64,000 bases of DNA from Halicephalobus mephisto (taxonomy: Eukaryota; Nematoda; Chromadorea; Rhabditida; Panagrolaimidae), in the NCBI GenBank assembly GCA_009193035.1, contig SWDT01000225.1:1-64000 (forward strand), written 5' to 3'. Shown piece by piece: positions 1 through 8,600 of the stretch. The notes under the pieces were generated by a model. That model was given only the letters and a program-made list of their open reading frames with translations, made no database searches and had not been told where the DNA came from. Positions within the stretch are counted from its first letter, which is position 1; every line of letters begins with the position of its first letter. Both the position numbers and the translations under genes were made by a program.

Positions 1-753
1 GAGAATCCAAAGAAATTTATTCGAAAAGTCTTAAATTACACTGCAGTTGATGTTAAAATAATTAATAATAGCATTATTGAAGTTAAGTTCTGTAAAGAAA
101 TTGATAATAAACTAATCGAATTTACTGACTTAAATGACATTAAGGGTTATATACCTATCAAAATTAAGAAGTATAACGATAAAATCTGGTATATGAAAGA
201 CAATATAATTACTAATGATAATTCGCTACAGCAAACTGTTGCGAACAATATCTCTAGTTTAAAAAATGTTGAAATAAAGAATAATTATAACTTACGGTTC
301 TTGAAAAATAAACTAATTTTTAAAGAACATATTTTCAATGATGTGAAAACTGACATTGAGGAAGAATTACTAAATGAGATGAGGCAAATGTCGAATGCTG
401 ATGTGGAATTAAAAGAGAATGAGCAGAATTCGGCGATTCCTCATGAAATTATAAACGATTTAGATAATTTACTCGAATCTTATTGGTTAAAGTATTGCAG
501 AATTTATGTAACAATTGCTTCGACATTAATTTATGTATTTATTGCTAGATCTTTGATTTATATTGTATCACCACAGTTTTCTTTAAGTAAAAGAGAACAA
601 AGTAGAGTCGTTAGACAACAATCTTCGGGAGTTAAATTACTTTCTTTTAAAGATGAAGAAACTGGTGAAAAAATAGAAATGAGACCTCTTAAAATTGAAA
701 AAAAGCCGAGTTTAACTAACTTCCCATCTGTTCTCTCATTAAATAAGAGTTAA
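1..753 (+). CDS. C-terminal part of a single-pass membrane protein (virus-like envelope-type), 5' end outside window
   Basis: The frame is open from base 1 and ends at the TAA at 751-753, giving 250 residues. The first methionine is at base 193, but coding clearly continues upstream, so this is the 3' part of a longer gene. About 160 residues of Asn/Lys/Ile-rich ectodomain-like sequence precede one strong hydrophobic segment near residues 166-190 (IYVTIASTLIYVFIARSLIYIV is its core), followed by a ~60-residue polar, basic tail. This type I layout (ectodomain, one TM near the end, short tail) is that of envelope glycoproteins and fusogens, but also of many cell receptors. No intron is seen, and the next gene starts 16 bp later. 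No family is recognised from sequence; the viral reading is inferred from the neighbours. Confidence 0.6.
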   Translation, partial: ENPKKFIRKVLNYTAVDVKIINNSIIEVKFCKEIDNKLIEFTDLNDIKGYIPIKIKKYNDKIWYMKDNIITNDNSLQQTVANNISSLKNVEIKNNYNLRFLKNKLIFKEHIFNDVKTDIEEELLNEMRQMSNADVELKENEQNSAIPHEIINDLDNLLESYWLKYCRIYVTIASTLIYVFIARSLIYIVSPQFSLSKREQSRVVRQQSSGVKLLSFKDEETGEKIEMRPLKIEKKPSLTNFPSVLSLNKS

Positions 754-769
754 AAATTTAAATTAATAA

Positions 770-1126
770 ATGGTGTTCGTATTTTCGGTGACCGAAAAAA
801 ATAATAAGTATAAGCTATTAGATGAAAATGCTGCTAATAAAATCGAGTTGATCAAGCTTCGCGATGATGATAAGAGCCATGAGGAGAGTAAGTTACCAAT
901 TAATAATAATGATGATGACTGTAAAGTGAGTCAACTTGAAATTAATAATGATAATGGAATGATTGTAAAGTTGAATAAAGATGAAAATAATATTTCTTCA
1001 AAGAAGCCTAGAAAAAAGAAATTAACAAAGAAAAATAAGGAATTTGTTGATTATTTAGTAGGAAAAAATGTAACAGGTTCTGGATTTAAAACAATTCTTC
1101 CATACACTGAAAATAATAATAATTAA
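770..1126 (+). CDS. Small Lys/Asn/Asp-rich protein of the virus-like cluster
   Basis: A 118-residue intronless frame starts 16 bp after the preceding stop and ends 10 bp before the convergent gene. It has a short hydrophobic start (VFVFSV), a polar, acidic and Asn-rich middle, and a basic block near residues 78-90 (KKPRKKKLTKKNK). The C-terminus reads DYLVGKNVTGSGFKTILPY. The VTGSG stretch is close to the (M/I/L)xGx-G site cut by adenovirus-type proteases, which Mavericks also encode; with Val in the first position this is only suggestive. A basic core or precursor protein would fit, but the function is unknown. The tight spacing suggests it belongs to the same element as its neighbours. Confidence 0.5.
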   Translation: MVFVFSVTEKNNKYKLLDENAANKIELIKLRDDDKSHEESKLPINNNDDDCKVSQLEINNDNGMIVKLNKDENNISSKKPRKKKLTKKNKEFVDYLVGKNVTGSGFKTILPYTENNNN

Positions 1127-1136
1127 TAAAATTTCC

Positions 1137-1574
1137 TTATGATACTTCTTTCAAATCCAACTCAATAAAAATGCTTATGTTCTTAAAATCAGTCAAAGTA
1201 TTGTTCATATCTACTAATTTTAAATTTATTTTATTTGGTCTATTAGTTACTTCATGATAAATAACATTTTTTGGTTCTATTTCTACTTCATCATTAGGTC
1301 TAAATCTATAAATTGAATTGAACATCTTTTTGTTAACATAACAATCTTCAATTAAGTTACATGTGATAAAACTATTGTCAATTTTATTGCTAGAGGATTT
1401 ATTGTTTTTCTCTCCATTATTATTTTGATCATTTTTATTTATTTTACTTTTAATTTCTAAATAACCATCCAATTTTATAACTCCTATTTTGTACTTCTTA
1501 CGCAAAAGCTCCTGTGGAAATGAATACTCAAAAGTTGAATCGTTGGATGTTAGTTGTAAAATAAAAATCGTCAT
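1137..1574 (-). CDS. Small capsid/penton-like protein, Maverick/Polinton-type (tentative)
   Basis: A 145-residue intronless frame, convergent with the preceding gene (10 bp gap). It begins TIFILQLTSNDSTFEYSFP, then KYKIGVIKLDGYLEI, an Asn/Lys-rich insert at about residues 46-67, then SIYRFRP, and ends NKINLKLVDMNNTLTDF followed by a strand-like ISIFIELDLK. This order (N-terminal F-x-L-x-L-x-S-N-x-S strand, a 'Y/W-x-V-G-[VL]-x-[KE]' strand, an internal 'R-x-x-P' strand, and a C-terminal I-x-[LI]-x-[LI]-x-D...F...I-x-[VI]-x-L strand) is one I associate with small capsid/penton-like proteins annotated in animal Polinton/Maverick and adintovirus-like elements. The resemblance is a remembered pattern, not an alignment. 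A structure-based search would decide it. Confidence 0.45.
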   Translation of the reverse strand: MTIFILQLTSNDSTFEYSFPQELLRKKYKIGVIKLDGYLEIKSKINKNDQNNNGEKNNKSSSNKIDNSFITCNLIEDCYVNKKMFNSIYRFRPNDEVEIEPKNVIYHEVTNRPNKINLKLVDMNNTLTDFKNISIFIELDLKEVS

Positions 1575-1608
1575 TTATAATGAAGAATTTTTTTTATTTT
1601 CTGGACAC

Positions 1609-1842
1609 ATGAAATTTGATGCTCTTATGATAGAGTCTAAAGAACACTATAATTCCCATACTATGCTCTTATTAGTGAATATTATAGAATCATCCAGACT
1701 TCGATTAGTGAAATGTGATGATCAGTATATGAAGATGGGACAAATAAATAAGGCACACCTCAGAAAAAAAAATCCTATTATCAAATTTTATCATAAAATC
1801 AAAGAGTGGAGGATAAAAATGATTGAAAGAAAACGCGTGTGA
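1609..1842 (+). CDS. Hypothetical 77-residue basic protein
   Basis: From the ATG at 1609 the frame runs 77 codons to TGA. The product is rich in Lys, Ile, Met and His, with a basic C-terminus (KEWRIKMIERKRV). The frame extends further upstream, but that part lies opposite the start of the convergent capsid-like gene. It has no signal peptide or TM segment and no recognised family. Composition resembles the neighbouring virus-like genes. It could be a chance frame. Confidence 0.3.
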   Translation: MKFDALMIESKEHYNSHTMLLLVNIIESSRLRLVKCDDQYMKMGQINKAHLRKKNPIIKFYHKIKEWRIKMIERKRV

Positions 1843-2029
1843 AGGAAGAGTCTCGAGAATCCGCCTCTCACCTTATCAGAAAATATGAAGCTATATATTA
1901 GATTGGCCATCTGTACATTACTTTTTCCTAAAGTTTTAAAGAAATTACCTACATTACCCATAGTTTCGTGATCTTTAATTAATTTATCTGTAAATATTTT
2001 TCTTTTTAAGAGAGTAAATCGATATTGAT
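1843..2029. other. Intergenic, no gene seen
   Basis: AT-rich DNA with no convincing frame or repeat between the small + strand frame and the - strand fragment. Confidence 0.4.
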
Positions 2030-2260
2030 TTAAATATCGATCTTACTTTTTTCGCCTACGCACACATATGGGAGCATATTGGAATATTCATCTCCACGGA
2101 GTTTTCGAAGGAAATCTTTTTTAGCATTCAATAGAGAACTCCATGCCATGTGAAAGGCCACGGAGAGAGGTGCTAAATTCTTTTCCACATCCAAAACAGA
2201 TTTATTTACTAAAATTACTTTATTACCATTAAACATATTATTTAACATACAATATAACAT
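2030..2260 (-). CDS. Hypothetical 76-residue frame, probably a gene fragment
   Basis: Open frame preceded by an in-frame TGA just before the ATG. The middle reads like coding sequence (KNLAPLSVAFHMAWSSLL, then a Lys/Arg-rich stretch), with a base composition richer in G+C than the + strand cluster genes, like the broken inverted gene next to it (2271-2903). The two are in different frames, so this may be a further decayed piece of the same ancestral gene or an unrelated chance frame. No family recognised. Confidence 0.3.
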   Translation of the reverse strand: MLYCMLNNMFNGNKVILVNKSVLDVEKNLAPLSVAFHMAWSSLLNAKKDFLRKLRGDEYSNMLPYVCVGEKSKIDI

Positions 2261-2270
2261 AGATCAGATT

Positions 2271-2903
2271 TTAGAGTTTTTCTAGATTTTCTTTATTCCC
2301 AACAAATTCTGTGCCGTAGTTCTTTCCGGGATTAAAAGTGCTTATCGTACTTTCCATATTCTCCTCAATGGGAGCCACTACACGCGTGTTGTACGTGAGT
2401 GTGTTTCATGATGCGTCCTTCCAGATTGCTAGTCTGCAACTAGCAACCTGCTTGGACAGAGCATCGACAGAGTTTATCGGTAGCCTTGTTACATCTCGAT
2501 CCAGGAGCTCTTTACGTTCTCCTGCTTCTACTAAGTTTTCCGTTGGGGCCAAGTAATACTTCGGAGTTAAAATACTTTCTGCTGATTTTATCTTCGTTAG
2601 GGGAATTATGAACATGGACACTCCATAAGTCAAGATCACACAAAGGAAGATTTGGGATGGACTCGTCAAATGGAAAAATGTTATTTCCGTTCCACGGATC
2701 GGAACTAGATGGAATATTGATAACACGTTCATCCTTAACCTATCCGACTGCTTTCGCAATCCCAAATCCCAACTATTCCTCAACTTAGGAAAATTCTCTC
2801 TGTCACGCAATCCATTCACAATTCGATTCTCGAAGTAATGATGAAAATAATTACTTAATGCAATCATGATTTTGTTTGTTTTATTACCGCTGTGCTTGGC
2901 CAT
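2271..2903 (-). pseudogene. Broken inverted paralogue of the multi-pass membrane protein at 2866-4041
   Basis: From about 2858 downward the - strand frame matches residues ~94-205 of the + strand protein: both have a TGA/TTC-type HYF[DE]NR start, then GLRDRE[DN]FPKL, SWDLGLRKQSDRLR, LSIFHLVPI and SPSQIFLC, then a TM segment and KYYLAPT. After VEA the two diverge. The - strand frame meets an in-frame TGA at 2406-2408, and the same frame then stays open, and protein-like (NPGKNYGTEFVGNKENLEKL), to a TAA at 2271-2273. The part equivalent to the first ~90 residues of the + gene is missing, cut at the inversion junction near 2860. Many differences are at third codon positions, so the copies diverged while still under selection. 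Truncation plus the stop suggest a pseudogene. Confidence 0.6.
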
Positions 2904-4041
2904 CGAAACAAATTTAAAATTGGATAAAGTTCTGGAATCTCATAGAATATACTTCGAAATAGAATATTCTCCAAAAGATTATCTAAAAAGAATCATTGAA
3001 CATGCAGCGGCTATATCGGATATTCCTATTTATCCGTATTTAAACACAACTTACGAAACAAAATTTCCAGAATCCACGGTCAAACAAATTTTGATAAACG
3101 CTCTACGTCAAACACAAATAACAATTCAAAGTTACAATAATGATTTTAAGCATTACTTTGATAATCGAGTCATTGATGGACTTCGTGACAGAGAAGATTT
3201 CCCCAAATTGGGAAACAGTTGGGATCTTGGATTAAGAAAACAATCAGACAGGTTAAGATTTAATGTTTTATCGATTTTCCATTTAGTCCCCATCAAAGGA
3301 ACTGACATTACATTTTACACGTTAACAAGTCCTTCACAAATATTTCTGTGTATTATATTAACATATGGATTATCTATGTTTATAATCCCATTAGCCAGTT
3401 TTGAAAGTTCAGAAAGTATTCTTACATCTAAATATTATCTAGCACCAACTGGAAGTTTAGTTGAGGCTGAAAAACGCAAAACGTCACATACTATAATGTA
3501 TTACGCATGGCATTCCACGCCATATATAGGAATGTTGATAAATGTGACAACAACAGTTGGAAATATGTCAATGTTTGATCATCCTTTAGCGACATTAGGG
3601 ATGATAACTATCATTACGATATGTTTTTCAATTGGAATGGTGTGGAGACAATTATACTTTATAATAAAGGGATATCTTAGATACAGAACTGGTAAAAAAG
3701 ATGAAGAGAATCCATTGGACAAAGATAGGTATCAGATTAAAAGAGAATGGAACAAAGGTGTAAGAATTTTGTTGTTTTTGGTTGTAATTTCAAACATTTT
3801 CAAATCTGCGCAATGGATATTGTTTTTCCTCTTACCAGTTTATAAAGAAGAATATAAAGATGATATGATTTTTGGATTGCCAAGTAGACATTTCCTATAT
3901 GCAATGGTATGCATGGCATGTTATGCATTATACTTGGCAATGTTAAAATCACTCTGTAATATAATTGGTAAAAGAAAGATTATATGTCATCCTAAATTGG
4001 AGTACACAGCCAAAGAATATATTGTAAATGCAATTCTATGA
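2866..4041 (+). CDS. Multi-pass membrane protein, unknown family (virus-like cluster)
   Basis: A 391-residue intronless frame, ATG at 2866. The N-terminus (MILFVLLPLCLAIE) looks like a signal peptide. A soluble ~130-residue region with a possible N-glycosylation site (LNTTYE) follows. Hydrophobic segments lie near residues 160-185 (IFLCIILTYGLSMFIIPL), 222-235, 243-263 (LGMITIITICFSIGMVW), 300-325 (GVRILLFLVVISNIF onward) and 345-370 (FLYAMVCMACYALYLAML). Lys/Asp-rich loops separate them. No splice acceptor precedes the ATG, unlike the host genes in this window. I do not recognise the family. A half-length paralogue lies inverted just upstream, sharing the central region but not the C-terminal TM block. 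Confidence 0.65.
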   Translation: MILFVLLPLCLAIETNLKLDKVLESHRIYFEIEYSPKDYLKRIIEHAAAISDIPIYPYLNTTYETKFPESTVKQILINALRQTQITIQSYNNDFKHYFDNRVIDGLRDREDFPKLGNSWDLGLRKQSDRLRFNVLSIFHLVPIKGTDITFYTLTSPSQIFLCIILTYGLSMFIIPLASFESSESILTSKYYLAPTGSLVEAEKRKTSHTIMYYAWHSTPYIGMLINVTTTVGNMSMFDHPLATLGMITIITICFSIGMVWRQLYFIIKGYLRYRTGKKDEENPLDKDRYQIKREWNKGVRILLFLVVISNIFKSAQWILFFLLPVYKEEYKDDMIFGLPSRHFLYAMVCMACYALYLAMLKSLCNIIGKRKIICHPKLEYTAKEYIVNAIL

Positions 4042-4480
4042 TATACTTATATGTTTCTATATGTATTTTTATGATATATGTTTATATAAGATATTTTTAT
4101 GATATACTTATATGTTTCTATATGTATTTTTATGATATATGTTTATATAAGATATTTTTATGATATACTTATATGTTTCTATATGTATTTTTATGATATA
4201 TTTATATGTTTCTATATGTATTTTTATGATATATTTATATGTTTCTATATGTATTTTTATGATATATTTATATGTTTCTATATGTATTTTTATGATATAC
4301 TTATATGTTTCTATATGTATTTTTATGATATATGTTTATATAAGATATTTCTATGATATACTTATATGTTTCTATATGTATTTTTATGATGTACTTATAT
4401 GTTTCTATATATATTTTTATGATATATGTTTATATAAGATATTTTTATGATATACTTATGTTTTTATATGATATTTCTAT
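4042..4480 (+). repeat. 33-bp minisatellite (about 12 copies) directly after the membrane-protein gene
   Basis: Unit of about 33 bp built on tgatatatttatatgtttc followed by tatatgtattttta. Because 33 is a multiple of three, two frames stay open and would encode repeats of FYDIFICFYMY-type peptides, which I regard as artefacts. Some units carry a shorter variant ending in ttatataagatattt. The array starts at the stop codon of the preceding gene. Confidence 0.85.
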
Positions 4481-4526
4481 GTACCAAATGCGAATTCAAA
4501 GTGCTTCACATATGGAGAGTGCATAG

Positions 4527-4841
4527 AAGGAGGACAGGTACCTGATATCTAGTGCTCAAGTGCTTGTGTACGGAAATTTCAAAACGGTGAAGTCTTACTT
4601 AACCGATCATGATGAATGCACCCTGATCAAAGTATCCAATGTGCGCTATGTGGAGAATGAGTTTGATCACGTGGAGTATCTGAAGGACATGCACATCAAG
4701 TACCTCGCCGGAAACAATGTGTTGTTGACATGCTGTCTGCACAGGATGAGTCTTTATTCTTGCGGTAATAACAGACCCAATGAGTGCCCTTATTGCTACT
4801 TACATCAAGGCCAAGACTACCTGGAAGTGTATCTCTCATGA
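4527..4841 (+). CDS. Cys-rich orphan open frame, probable gene fragment
   Basis: The frame is open from 4527 to a TGA ending at 4841, with no ATG near its start. It is much less AT-rich than the surroundings, with third-position use unlike that of the virus-like genes. The product ends with a Cys/His-rich block: LTCCLHRMSLYSCGN, then NECPYCYLHQGQ, a possible zinc-binding ending (C-x3-H, C, C-x2-C-x3-H). Immediately upstream another frame has CTKCEF. It may be the 3' exon or a decayed piece of a host or element gene. No family recognised. Confidence 0.35.
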   Translation, partial: KEDRYLISSAQVLVYGNFKTVKSYLTDHDECTLIKVSNVRYVENEFDHVEYLKDMHIKYLAGNNVLLTCCLHRMSLYSCGNNRPNECPYCYLHQGQDYLEVYLS

Positions 4842-5144
4842 ATACCCTCTAAAATTTTTTATTTTCAATTCTTTTACTATATTTGTAATGTCGTAATTTG
4901 TTAATAGTTTTAACTTTTGATAAACATTTATAATCATGAAAATTGAGAAACAAATAGTGGGGAATTTTGTGTCTCAGAAATCTCCAGGAGGAAGTGGGTG
5001 TGCCAGAAATCCTTCATGCATACTAGATTTGGGATTATCCCTGTAACACATAACATATTCCCTAGCACAAAAAAGTGGGGAAAGTGGGGGAGGGTGGGTG
5101 TGCCAGAAATAGTATTCCTATACTACTAACGGTGTTGAGTGGTT
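4842..5144. other. Non-coding gap with a short direct repeat
   Basis: No gene seen. The 15-mer gggtgtgccagaaat occurs twice, about 100 bp apart (near 4995 and 5094), flanking G-rich sequence; it may mark an old insertion. Confidence 0.4.
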
Positions 5145-5294
5145 GTATCCCCTTCTCGAAAACGTTTGAACCAAGATTGTGACAGTACGTTCACTTACAG
5201 TTCCTTGGCCTTCTACTTCGCATATTTCATCGGCGGCTTGTCTTGCAGTATAGCCTTTTTTGAAGAAGAAAGTAGGACAGCAAGAACGTTCTGA
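5145..5294 (-). mobile_element. Mariner-family transposase relic (N-terminal HTH)
   Basis: On the - strand a 50-codon stretch reads FFFKKGYTARQAADEICEV, then GTVSERTV and QTFSRRGY. This is the first helix-turn-helix of Tc1/mariner (mariner subgroup) transposases: F-K-K-G-x-[ST]-A-x-x-A...I...G-x-G-[TA]-V-[SN]-E-R-T. A stop lies just upstream and the frame is lost right after RRGY, so only the N-terminal DNA-binding part remains; no catalytic D,D34D region and no terminal repeats were found. Confidence 0.75.
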
Positions 5295-5616
5295 TCAAGC
5301 ATGACGAAAAAGATTTACAAAACTTTATGAGTAACCGGCGGTCACCGGATCCTTTATATCCTATTGCCAGAGTCTCGAGCAATTAATAGACTATTCCAGA
5401 ATTTCCTGTGAGACCGAGAAAATTCTAGAGAAATCCTCAAAGTTAACCCCCAAACCGCAGTTTTTTTTTGTGACACCCTAAATATTATTTTTTTCTTTTT
5501 AAATTTTCAACAACAACTTTGTTTGGATGACACAAAACCAAACATCAACGAAAAATTAATGAAAATAAAACAAACATTTTAATCGGATAATTTTAACGAA
5601 TTACAGACGTGATACC
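5295..5616. other. Non-coding gap, no feature seen
   Basis: Mixed sequence that becomes AT-rich after about 5460. It may include eroded mariner flank near 5295-5450. No open frame or repeat worth naming. Confidence 0.4.
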
Positions 5617-5783
5617 TACACAAAAAGCGTAATTTTTGAATTCTTAATAATTGCGAAATGTGACGAAAATTGAAAATAATCATCATATTTTTCATGGATA
5701 TTTAGCATTTACAACGAAAATTACAATTTAATAGTGACGATTTATATTTGTTACTGTACTAAAAGTTACATTTTTTGTGTGTA
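5617..5783 (+). mobile_element. Palindromic MITE-like element, copy 1
   Basis: Begins tacacaaaaagcgtaatttt and ends aaaagttacattttttgtgtgta, i.e. imperfect terminal inverted repeats of about 25 bp. The internal part carries the family motifs ttgcgaaatgtga and tttttcatggatattta. About 167 bp, no coding capacity. Same family as the copies at 5.85, 26.9-27.5, 33.3-33.9 and 51.3 kb. Confidence 0.75.
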
Positions 5784-5852
5784 GAGATTTTGGATAGTGT
5801 CTATTTCCAACTCAAATCAGGGTTTTCTAGTCACTATCCAAAACAGCTCTAG

Positions 5853-6014
5853 TACACAAAAAGTGTAATTTTTGGTCCTGTAACAATTGCGAAATATGAC
5901 AAAAATATAAAATAATCGTCACATTTTTCATGGATATTTAGTATTTACAACGAAAATTTAAAAAATAATAAAAATTTACTTGTTTTACTGTTCCAAAAGT
6001 TACGTTTTTTGTAT
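5853..6014 (+). mobile_element. Palindromic MITE-like element, copy 2
   Basis: Starts tacacaaaaagtgtaatttt and ends ccaaaagttacgttttttgta. It has the same internal order as copy 1 (ttgcgaaatatgac, catttttcatggatattta, tacaacgaaaatt). About 70 bp separate it from copy 1. Confidence 0.75.
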
Positions 6015-6199
6015 GTTTGAATTCGTCAAACTTGTTCCATAGGCCAGACAATCATGTTCAAAACAAAGATTTTGAACAAAATAGTTCCACTTAATTTTTA
6101 TGTTTAGAAGCCAATGACATGAACGAAGATATCCACTTGAGGAAGATTTCAACGATTTCAACGATTTAACATTTCATTTTTTATTTTTATAAAAGTTAT

Positions 6200-7215
6200 A
6201 AATTTTTATCATATTAACTTTATTAAACGTTACATATTTTTACATTTAGCTAAAATTAAGAAAATATGGGAAGTATATCCACTTAAGAGAGATTTCAATA
6301 ATTTAGAAATTACTTTTGTGATTTCATAGACATTGAGAGTTCTTATTATATCGACATTTCTCATTAAATTTTACATATTTTTACATTTAGCTAAAATTAA
6401 GAAAATATGGGAAGTATATCCACTTAAGAGAGATTTCAATAATTTAGAAATTACTTTTGTGATTTCATAGACATTAAGAGTTCTTATTATATTGACATTT
6501 CTCATTAAAGTTTATATATTTTTACATATAGTTGAAGTAAAGATAGTATGAAAGGGATATCCACTTAAGGGAGATTTCAATAATCCAGAAATTACTTTTG
6601 TGATTTCATAGACATTGAGAGTTCTTATTATATCGACATTTCTCATTAAATTTTACATATTTTTACATAGATCTGAAGTAAAGAGAATAGAGAAAGGAAA
6701 ATCATCCTCTGAAGGTTTCTGTTATGTCTTTACTTAACAATAAGACACCAATATAAGAATAGGATAATATTACTAAGTATCAGAGCTACACTCAAGGAGG
6801 ACACACCGATACACCGAAGTGTTCCTTTTTATGCTCCTCAGTGGAGAGAAGGAACTGTTAAATCTTCGGTATTCTGAATATCTCTGGTCATGGGGACTAT
6901 GTGTCCACAACAGTTTCATCAATCTGAAATTGCCCCATTGGCTTTCACGAAGATTACATATTTCTATTATATTTGTTTTTTAAATCATTTTTATCTACTT
7001 TTACATAAAAACGGAATAAAGAAAACAAAATTTTTTGAAAGAGGTTTTATCAATCTGAAAATTCCTGTTTTTTGATTTTTATAGAGATTGAGAATTCTTG
7101 CTTTATTGTCTTTTCCATTACATTGTTCTTCGATGATGAGATGGAGTAAGAAAAACAAAGGTTTTCTTCGAAGGAAGTTTTATCAATCTTAATATTCTTC
7201 TTTTTGACTTTTCTG
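6200..7215 (+). repeat. Tandem array of ~141-bp units, eroding to the right
   Basis: Near-identical blocks containing tcattaaattttacatattt, ttacatttagctaaaattaag, atccacttaagagagatttc and gacattgagagttcttatta recur at spacings of 140-142 bp (about 6222, 6363, 6505, 6645). Weaker copies (tttcatcaatctgaaatt, gagattgagaattcttgc) continue to about 7215. The separate dispersed repeat at 6740-6915 interrupts the array. Confidence 0.75.
6740..6915 (+). repeat. Dispersed repeat A (copy also at 49.9-50.1 kb)
   Basis: About 175 bp that matches 49910-50095. Shared blocks include the core gtcatggggactat followed by gtgtccacaaca, the preceding gaatatctctg, and cttt(t)tatgctcctcagtggagag against ctttt acactcttcattggagag. 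No coding capacity seen. Confidence 0.65.
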
Positions 7216-7299
7216 AAGGTTGTGCATTTTTGCATACAAAAATAGTTCTGATGTACCGGTATATAAAATATAATATATTTAATGCAGCAGAACCGTTTT

Positions 7300-7675
7300 A
7301 ATCCATCTATACATTATTATTATGTACCGTTTTCGTATGTACTCTCTTATAACTCTGTCTCTACATCCTTATGATTTTATATGCCTATATATATTTCAGA
7401 AATTCTATATCTATGTCTCTATATACCTGTATATATATCCACAACGCTATATCTATGTTCCTATGTTTTTATATATCTATATATATCTCCACAATGCTAT
7501 ATATGTTCCTATATCCCTATATATCTCTATAACACTATATCTATGTTCCTATATGTCTTCATAATACTATGTTTATGTTCCTATATACCTATATATCTCC
7601 ACAATGCTATATATGTTCTTATATTCCTATATATATCTCTATAACTCTATATCTATGTCTCTATATATACAAGAA
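7300..7675 (+). repeat. Microsatellite-like array of ctatatatct / ctatatctatg
   Basis: Degenerate units such as tatgttcctatatacctatatatctcc repeated for about 370 bp. The long open frames over it are a by-product of the repeat. Confidence 0.8.
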
Positions 7676-7860
7676 ATAGCTCTAATACATCGGCACATGT
7701 ATTAAGCATAATGTTTAAGTGCATTGATTCGATGTATTGGCAAATTGAATATAATGTATCTCATATATTAGAATCATTTTAATCTACCGATACATTGTAT
7801 ATCATGTACTGTTTTTTGTGTGTACTGTATTAATTTGTCATTATGTAATATTGTCCTTCA
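7676..7860. other. AT-rich gap with tgtatt-type repeats
   Basis: Short repeats of aatgtat / tgtatt (e.g. gatgtattgg, aataatgtat) similar to those at 33.2 kb; no gene. Confidence 0.4.
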
Positions 7861-8600
7861 TGGATTACTGGGATAAAGAATAGGAACTCTAAGTGATTCA
7901 AAACTATTTAAGATTTTGAAGTTTTGAATTATTTATCAATCATCATAATTTTGTGTAGGTTGATTGAACAAACTTTGAAGTTGTTTATAAATCAGAAAAA
8001 TAATCCTTTCGATTCTTTGTAGGTTGATTGATCAGTTTGTAATCTTTCGTAAATAAACAAAATACATCTTCTTGTCTCATGTATATCGTTTGATAGTCCT
8101 CGTTCCGTCTAAGTTAATAGAACGACTTTTTTATTTCTCTCTAAATCGGTAATCCCTCTAATTTCATCTAAGTCGGTTGAATGATTTTTGTACTTTTCCT
8201 TAAGTTAATAAAGAAGTCCTGATTCTGTCTAGTTTGGTCGAGTGATCTTTGGAATTCTTTATGAACCAGGAAGTAATCTTTTTGTTTTCTTGTAAGTTGA
8301 TCTGGTAGTCTATGATTTTATATTAATCAGTAAGACTATTTTTGGTTTCATGTAAGTTGGTCGAATAGTCTATGATTTTATGTAAATTAGGCCATTTTTC
8401 TGGTTTCACATAAGCTAATAGGGCATTTTTTATTTTCTTTTTTAAATCAATAAAAGTGTTTTTCTGATTGTGTGGTTTAACCGAGTGATTTTAAAGTTTT
8501 ATGTAAATCAATCAAAACTGCTTTTGATTCTATATAGGTTGATCGGACGATTTTGTGATTTTTGTAAATATGTCAGGTGGTCTTTTCAACTGAGTTTACC
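7861..8600 (+). repeat. Degenerate tandem repeat, ~65-75-bp units
   Basis: Units centred on gtaggttgattgaacaaact / gtaagttggtcgaatagtct alternate with tgtaaatcaata...aatcttttt for about 740 bp. Heavily diverged, no coding capacity. Confidence 0.55.

Noticed and set aside
4099..4450. Open frames rich in Tyr, Phe and Ile over the 33-bp minisatellite
   Set aside because: They exist because the repeat length is a multiple of three and lacks stops; no start context and no independent support.
7322..7644. Overlapping hydrophobic open frames
   Set aside because: Product of the ctatatatct microsatellite.
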